NCBI GenBank assembly: GCA_037382465.1 | Contig: JARRPX010000007.1 | Coordinates: 1 to 46,400, forward strand | Source: Anaerolineales bacterium | GTDB taxonomy: Bacteria > Chloroflexota > Anaerolineae > Anaerolineales > E44-bin32 | Length of the DNA: 46,400 bases | Reading direction: 5' to 3' | Shown: positions 41,618 through 46,400 of the stretch, in pieces | How positions within the stretch are numbered: the first letter of the stretch is position 1 | Layout of the letters: each line of letters opens with the position of its first letter | Translations under genes and position numbers: made by a program | The notes under the pieces: model-generated | Databases searched by the model: none | Told to the model about the DNA's origin: nothing | The model's input: the letters and a program-made list of their open reading frames with translations, nothing else

Positions 41618-42766
41618 ATGAATTCTACCCAACTTAAACCGCCAATGCTTGTCGCCGACGCCGATTCGCTGCACTCTATGGTCAAATCCCTTTCCGCACA
41701 ACCTCTCGTTGCCGTAGATACCGAATCGAACAGCATGTACGTCTATAGGGAACGAGTGTGTCTCATTCAGTTCTCTATACCGGAAATCGACTTTCTGGTC
41801 GATCCTTTTGCTTTTTCGGGGCTGAGCGAACTGGGGCCCGTATTCAGCAATCCGAAAATTGAAAAAATATTCCACAGTGCAGAATACGACATAATGTGTT
41901 TGAAACGAGATTTCGGATTCACTTTTCACAATTTGTTCGACACTCGCATCGCCAGCCGTACGCTGGGCGGGAAACGCAGCGGACTGCGCGATCTGATTGC
42001 GGCGGAATTCAAGGTGGAAATCGATAAGCGCTACCAGCGGTCCAACTGGGGGAGAAGACCTCTTCCGGATAAATGGCTCGATTACGCCCGCCTGGATACG
42101 TACTACCTCATCCCTCTGCGCCATCGTTTATATTCCGCGCTCCAAGAAGCTGGGCGCCTGGAAGAGGCACTGGAAGCATCCGAATACATTACCCGCATTC
42201 AACCCCACGAAAACGGCTTTGATCCCAATGGATTCTGGCGGATCCGCAATGCGCGCGATCTATCGCCACGACAATTGGCGCTGCTCCGCCGCCTTTACAT
42301 CCTTCGAGATTCGCAGGCCAGGCGTATGGATCGACCGGCCTTCAAGGTGATGGGAGATCGGACGCTTCACGATCTGGCCGCTGCCGCCCCCGATCGAATC
42401 AAGAATTTGAACGACATCCACGGCATGACGGCCGGGCAAATCCGCCGCTTCGGGGAAGGTATCCTCGAAGCCCTGCGTCTCGGACAAGAAGACCCGCTTC
42501 CGCATCGCCCAAGAGGCAACCACACCGACGACGAGGTCCTCGCCAGGTATGAAGCGCTGCACGAATGGCGCAAACGTACAGCCCGATCTCACAAAGTCGA
42601 TTCGGACATCATCCTGCCGCGTGAGATATTGATGGACATTGCCAAATCTGCACCACGCAGCCTCAAAGCGCTGCACAGCGTGATGTCGCCCCTGACCTGG
42701 CGCGCAAATCGATATGGGGAAATGATCCTGCGTGTCCTATGGGAGCACGACGATTCCACCGAATGA
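41618..42766 (+). CDS. rnd: Ribonuclease D family 3'-5' exonuclease with HRDC domains
   Basis: About 382 residues. The N-terminal DEDDy exonuclease domain has AVDTESNS (DxE), a central HSAEYDIMCL and YARLDTYYLIPL (YxxxD). The C-terminal half contains HRDC-type helical repeats (RQLALLRRLYILRDSQARRMDRPAFKVM, then YEALHEWRKRTARSH). The enzyme trims tRNA and other structured RNA 3' ends. ATGs at 41609 and 41585 are also possible. I favour 41618 because of the TATAAT element (leaderless start). It is followed closely by a beta-CASP nuclease, so an RNA-processing operon is likely. Confidence 0.93.
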   Translation: MNSTQLKPPMLVADADSLHSMVKSLSAQPLVAVDTESNSMYVYRERVCLIQFSIPEIDFLVDPFAFSGLSELGPVFSNPKIEKIFHSAEYDIMCLKRDFGFTFHNLFDTRIASRTLGGKRSGLRDLIAAEFKVEIDKRYQRSNWGRRPLPDKWLDYARLDTYYLIPLRHRLYSALQEAGRLEEALEASEYITRIQPHENGFDPNGFWRIRNARDLSPRQLALLRRLYILRDSQARRMDRPAFKVMGDRTLHDLAAAAPDRIKNLNDIHGMTAGQIRRFGEGILEALRLGQEDPLPHRPRGNHTDDEVLARYEALHEWRKRTARSHKVDSDIILPREILMDIAKSAPRSLKALHSVMSPLTWRANRYGEMILRVLWEHDDSTE

Positions 42767-42773
42767 GGCCATT

Positions 42774-44174
42774 ATGAAAATAACATTCCACGGCGCTGCG
42801 CAAACGGTTACCGGTTCACGACACCTGATCAGCCTCAACAAGCATAGATTGCTGCTGGATTGCGGACTGTATCAAGGCCATCGTAAAGACACTTACGAAC
42901 GGAATCTCAATTTCCCGTTCGCTCCCCGGAAGATCGATTCTGTCGTTCTCTCCCACGCTCACATCGATCACTGTGGCAATTTACCCAACCTGGTCCGCCA
43001 GGGCTACGAAGGTCCGATCAACGCCACGCAGGCAACGATCCACCTCACCGACATCATGACCCGCGATGCCGGCCACATTCAAGAGGCGGACGTCGAATAT
43101 ATAAACAGGAAACGAGAACGCCGCGGAGATCCACCGGTCGAACCGCTCTACACCGTTGCCGATGCCGAGCAAGCCACGCAGTACCTCACGCCTGAAGCAT
43201 ACGATACACCCTTCGAACCGGTGCCCGGCGCGCGGGCGACCCTGGTGGAGGCAGGACACATTCTCGGATCGGCCGGGATCATTCTCGATTTAGAAGAAAA
43301 CCACCACGCCGTTCGCTTGATGTTTTCCGGAGACATCGGCCGCTTCAACCTGCCCATCTTGCGCGACCCCGTGCTGCCGCCCGAGGACCTCGACTACCTG
43401 ATCATGGAATGCACTTACGGCAGCCGTTCGCACGACCCGCCGCAGCAGGCATACGAAAAGCTGCGCGATACCGTCACGCGCACCGTCCATCGAGACGGCA
43501 AGATCATCATCCCCGCATTCGCCGTCGGCCGGACGCAAACGCTGGTTTATTACCTGCACCGCATGATCAGCGAAGGTGACATCCCCCGCGTACCGGTGTT
43601 CGTCGACAGCCCGCTCGCCATCAACGTGACCGACATCACCCGCGCCCATCCCGAATGCTTCGACAAGCAGATTCTGGAATTCATGCGGAAGGATGCCCAC
43701 GGTTCGGCGTTCGGCTTCGATCTTCTCAGCTACACGCGGTCCGTGGAGGAGAGCAAGGAAATCAACAAGCTCGAGGGACCCGCAGTGATCATCTCGGCTT
43801 CCGGCATGGCCGAAGTGGGACGCATCCTGCATCACTTGCGCAACAACATCGAAGACCCCCGCAACACCGTACTCATCACTTCCTGGATGGCGCCTCACAC
43901 GCTCGGGCGGAGACTGGTCGAAGGGGTGAAGAGAGTAAAAATCTTCGGAGATACCTACTCGGTCAACGCGGAAGTGGTCACCATCAACGGACTCTCTGCA
44001 CACGCCGGAAAAGAACTCCTGCTGGAATATGCTTTACAGGCAAAGAACAACTTGAAAGGTATTTTTCTGGTGCACGGCGAGCCGGAATCCGCCGCCGCAC
44101 TGATGGAAAAAATAAAGGAGCAAGGCTTCGATAAAGTGCAGTATCCCGAATTGGGGACGGAAGTGGAAATCTAG
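42774..44174 (+). CDS. MBL-fold beta-CASP ribonuclease (CPSF/RNase J-like)
   Basis: 466 residues. The metallo-beta-lactamase motifs are SHAHIDHCG (HxHxDH, around residue 60), GHILGSA, FSGDIGR and ECTYG, with a beta-CASP region following and a C-terminal KGIFLVHGEPESAA. It cuts RNA using two zinc ions; this subfamily (YsiH/CPSF73-like RNA specificity factor) is common in bacteria. ATG at 42774 is seven bases after the previous stop with GAGG upstream. Substrate cannot be told from sequence. Confidence 0.93.
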   Translation: MKITFHGAAQTVTGSRHLISLNKHRLLLDCGLYQGHRKDTYERNLNFPFAPRKIDSVVLSHAHIDHCGNLPNLVRQGYEGPINATQATIHLTDIMTRDAGHIQEADVEYINRKRERRGDPPVEPLYTVADAEQATQYLTPEAYDTPFEPVPGARATLVEAGHILGSAGIILDLEENHHAVRLMFSGDIGRFNLPILRDPVLPPEDLDYLIMECTYGSRSHDPPQQAYEKLRDTVTRTVHRDGKIIIPAFAVGRTQTLVYYLHRMISEGDIPRVPVFVDSPLAINVTDITRAHPECFDKQILEFMRKDAHGSAFGFDLLSYTRSVEESKEINKLEGPAVIISASGMAEVGRILHHLRNNIEDPRNTVLITSWMAPHTLGRRLVEGVKRVKIFGDTYSVNAEVVTINGLSAHAGKELLLEYALQAKNNLKGIFLVHGEPESAAALMEKIKEQGFDKVQYPELGTEVEI

Positions 44175-44186
44175 ACCGGCCCGCGC

Positions 44187-44192
44187 TATAAT
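44187..44192 (+). promoter_or_regulatory. TATAAT -10 box of the tRNA-Ser gene
   Basis: A consensus TATAAT lies 15 bases before the first base of the tRNA. Seventeen bases further upstream TGGAAA could serve as a poor -35 box. Confidence 0.55.
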
Positions 44193-44207
44193 CGCATCAC
44201 GGTACGG

Positions 44208-44296
44208 GGAGAGGTGCCGGAGTGGTTGAACGGGGCGGTCTCGAAAACCGTTGTGGTCCTTTCGGGCCACCGTGGGTTCGAATCCCACCCTCTCCG
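44208..44296 (+). tRNA. tRNA-Ser (anticodon CGA)
   Basis: A type II tRNA with a long variable arm. The acceptor stem pairs GGAGAGG (44208-44214) with CCTCTCC (44289-44295), followed by discriminator G at 44296. The anticodon loop CTCGAAA carries CGA, and the T arm contains GGTTCGAATCC. The variable arm GTGG...CCAC forms the extra stem typical of Ser. The CCA end is not encoded (CCT follows). Confidence 0.95.
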
Positions 44297-44305
44297 CCTG
44301 ATAGA

Positions 44306-44338
44306 AAAAATTCGGAGTCGAGATGACTCCGAATTTTT
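44306..44338. terminator. Bidirectional terminator between tRNA-Ser and pepF
   Basis: A perfect 14 bp stem (44306-44319 / 44325-44338) with a five-base loop and T-tracts on both strands. It ends the tRNA transcript on the plus strand and, 70 bases after its stop, the pepF transcript on the minus strand. Confidence 0.92.
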
Positions 44339-44407
44339 ATATTTTCCCGCGCAGGAGCGATTCCTCGCACGGGTCATGCCCACCTACTGCGGCAGCATGG
44401 CCGGCAC

Positions 44408-46189
44408 CTAGCTCGGGATTTCGAGCGCCTCCAGCCGTTCCAAACTTGCTTTCAGGACGTCGAACCCGCCCTGCCAGAAAGATTCCGAGCGAACGTCGAA
44501 TCCCGCCTGGGTCAGAATTTGCTCCGGCGACCTCGAGCCGCCTGCCGCAAGCAGCTCGAGATAGCCGGATTTGAATGCATCACCCTGCTCCAGGAAACGT
44601 TGGTAGAGCGAGAGCACGAGCAGCTGGCCGAAGGAATAGGCATACACATAAAAAGGCGCGAAGTAAAAATGCGGGATCGCAACCCACTCCACGCGGAAAT
44701 CCTCACTCAACTCGAGCGAATCGCCAAATTGATCCTTCAGATTCTCCAGGTACAGCGCCGAAAGCTCATCGACCCTCGCCCCTTGCGCAATTTGCTCGTG
44801 CGCCCGGCGTTCGAACAGGGCGAAGTACGCCTGGCGCATGATCGTGGCATAGGCGTCGTCCATCTGACGGAAAAGCAGGTCGCGCTGCACTTCCTCGTCG
44901 GGATCCATGGAAAGCAGTTTGTCGATCAACAACATTTCGCCGAAGGTCGAGGCCGTCTCTGCGAGCGGCAGCGAGGAGTGCTGCGTGAGTGCGGTGTGAT
45001 GGTTCGCCAATAAAGAATGGACGGCATGCCCCAGCTCGTGCGCCATCGTGGCGATGTTTTCCGGTTTTCCTTGATACGATTGCAGCACCCACGGCGTGAG
45101 GGCGGGGGTTACGGTGGCACAAAACGCTCCGCTGCGTTTTCCCTTTCGCACTTCGCTGTCGTAATGCCTTTCGTCTAAGACTTTCTGTGCCAATTCCGCC
45201 ACACGCGGGTCGAATTCCGCGAAGCTGTCCAGCACCATATCTACGGCCTGGTTGAAGTCATAGGTCTTTTCGGTCTTGACGACCGGCGCATAGATGTCAT
45301 AGCGGCGCAGTTTCTGCATGCCGATCCACTTCGCCTTCAATCTGAAGAAGCGGTGGAACAAAGGCACATTTTTCTGGCACACCTCGAGCAGTGTGTCCAC
45401 GACTTCGTCGGGAACGTCGTTGGCGATGTTGCGAATGGAAATCGGTGAGGCGTAACCGCGCAAATCCATCCCCTCACTGCGCCAATCACGGGCGATGAAT
45501 TGATAGATCTGGCCCAGGATGACCGCGTCACGATCGTATACTTCATTGAAAACACGATACGAAGCCTCCCGCAGATCCGCTTCCGGGCTGCGTGCATAAA
45601 CCGCCAGTTCACCCCGCGTGAGTTCTTTTACCTCTCCATCGACCTCCAACGGAAACGTATAGCGGTTGGTGATCGACTGATACAGCGTGACCAGCGCCTG
45701 CGGCCCGTTGACGTCCTTGATGTTGATGACTTTTTCCTCGGGTTCCGTCAATGTGTAAGGCTTTTTCAACCGCAGCGCTTCCAGCCAGTAACGGTAATCG
45801 CCGGAGACATCCAACAGCCGCTGCGCATCGACGTCCTCCAGTCCCTTCCACCATAGGGTGAAGAACATCATGCGGTTGTCCACGTCCGCAGATAGCTGCT
45901 GCATCTGCGCCTGAAAGGTCTGGGCCGCCTGGTCCTGTGTGTCTTCCGAAAAACGCAAGGATCCGTAGGCGCCCAGACGGGAAAGCACCCGAACCGCTTT
46001 TTCATAGTCCTCGAGGATCGATAGAAAAAGTCGATCCTCCAACTCCGGACTCAGCTTTTCTCGATACCCCTCGAAGCTGCTCAAAATCGTTTCGAGCTCC
46101 TGACGGGATTGCTCCACCTCGGGTGAATCCAGCGATTCGAATAAATCCGCCAGACTCCAGCGCTCCTGCTTATACGTTTTCGAACTCAT
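44408..46189 (-). CDS. pepF: Oligoendopeptidase F (M3 family)
   Basis: 593 residues. The zinc protease site HELGHAVHS lies near residue 381, with the third ligand expected in LPLAETASTFGEM. N-terminal helical regions and the C-terminal EWVAIPHFYFAPFYVYAYSFGQLL block fit the family. It cleaves oligopeptides in the cytoplasm; no signal peptide is present. ATG at 46189 has GAGGAGCG upstream. Length is near the family norm of about 600. Confidence 0.94.
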   Translation of the reverse strand: MSSKTYKQERWSLADLFESLDSPEVEQSRQELETILSSFEGYREKLSPELEDRLFLSILEDYEKAVRVLSRLGAYGSLRFSEDTQDQAAQTFQAQMQQLSADVDNRMMFFTLWWKGLEDVDAQRLLDVSGDYRYWLEALRLKKPYTLTEPEEKVINIKDVNGPQALVTLYQSITNRYTFPLEVDGEVKELTRGELAVYARSPEADLREASYRVFNEVYDRDAVILGQIYQFIARDWRSEGMDLRGYASPISIRNIANDVPDEVVDTLLEVCQKNVPLFHRFFRLKAKWIGMQKLRRYDIYAPVVKTEKTYDFNQAVDMVLDSFAEFDPRVAELAQKVLDERHYDSEVRKGKRSGAFCATVTPALTPWVLQSYQGKPENIATMAHELGHAVHSLLANHHTALTQHSSLPLAETASTFGEMLLIDKLLSMDPDEEVQRDLLFRQMDDAYATIMRQAYFALFERRAHEQIAQGARVDELSALYLENLKDQFGDSLELSEDFRVEWVAIPHFYFAPFYVYAYSFGQLLVLSLYQRFLEQGDAFKSGYLELLAAGGSRSPEQILTQAGFDVRSESFWQGGFDVLKASLERLEALEIPS

Positions 46190-46284
46190 CCTACGCTCCT
46201 CGTGAAACGACATGATTGATGACCGGACATCTACTATTGTATCGGCGTGGCAGGTGAATGTCCTTCGATTTCGGGTACATTCCT

Positions 46285-46400
46285 CTAAACATTGAATCGA
46301 ACATAGATTACATCTCCGTCCTCAACGATGTAATCCTTTCCTTCCAGACGCAATTTTCCCTCGGCCCTCGCAGGCGCCAAACCGCCCAGTTCGATCAACG
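46285..46400 (-). CDS. ychF: YchF/Obg-like ATPase, C-terminal fragment
   Basis: The last 37 codons of a gene running off the window edge, ending at the TAG (46287-46285). The visible peptide contains GKLRLEGKDYIVEDGDV and ends VIYVRFNV, the typical TGS-like C-terminus of YchF/OLA1, a P-loop ATPase tied to ribosomes and redox stress. The N-terminal P-loop domain lies outside the window. Confidence 0.85.
   Translation of the reverse strand, partial: LIELGGLAPARAEGKLRLEGKDYIVEDGDVIYVRFNV

Overview
The window looks like a chromosomal segment of a moderately GC-rich anaerobic or facultative bacterium, most likely a Chloroflexota (Anaerolineae-like) lineage. I base this on the split class I fumarase, a cytochrome bc complex with cytochrome b split into b6 and subunit IV parts, a full Ccm cytochrome c maturation set, many collagen-like or PSCyt-type multiheme cytochromes, and frequent GTG/TTG starts. 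The taxonomic call is inference from gene content only.

Layout. (1) 1-3187, plus strand: a truncated TauE/SafE permease, a tandem universal stress protein and the two subunits of an iron-sulfur fumarase. (2) 3188-3592: no gene, but two diverged ~130 bp hairpin-rich repeats and a terminator. (3) 3593-11652, minus strand: a tightly packed cytochrome c maturation operon (ccmE, ccmF, ccmH, a thioredoxin-like ccmG, two unfamiliar genes, ccmA, ccmB, ccmC, ccmD-like). CcmE has Cys in place of the usual heme-binding His. (4) 11653-12113: a divergent control region with two palindromes of the form TGGG-N8-CCCA. (5) 12114-23244, plus strand: a heme-rich respiratory cluster. It holds a nonaheme membrane cytochrome, a cytochrome b/monoheme fusion, a NapC/NirT-like nine-heme protein, Rieske, cytochrome b6, a subunit IV fused to seven cytochrome c domains, a sensor kinase with two CxxCH motifs in its sensor domain, its NarL-type regulator, a small receiver-like protein and a collagen-stalk hexaheme lipoprotein. 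(6) 23409-26835, minus strand: a quinone-linked module of octaheme cytochrome, four-cluster ferredoxin and NrfD/HybB-type membrane protein, preceded by a 40-residue membrane peptide and a two-CW-like cysteine-rich protein; the same TGGG-N8-CCCA palindrome lies upstream. (7) 27149-41325, minus strand: CDF and VIT metal transporters, AI-2E family permease, DoxX protein, pyrophosphatase, phosphohexomutase, transketolase, a second Rieske-less cytochrome b complex, a second NarL-type two-component pair and a zinc-ribbon membrane protein. (8) 41618-46400: ribonuclease D, a beta-CASP nuclease, tRNA-Ser(CGA), oligoendopeptidase F and the C-terminus of YchF.

How the genes may work together. The Ccm operon supplies c-type hemes for the divergent multiheme cluster. 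By motif count the plus-strand cluster encodes about 34 c-type heme sites, and the octaheme module adds 8. Three consecutive membrane complexes end in the same type of C-terminal monoheme domain. Together with the b-type cytochromes, the Rieske protein and the heme-bearing sensor kinase, this suggests a menaquinol-oxidising electron conduit to periplasmic or extracellular acceptors, controlled by a redox-sensing two-component system. No terminal reductase or oxidase is visible in the window, so the final acceptor is unknown.
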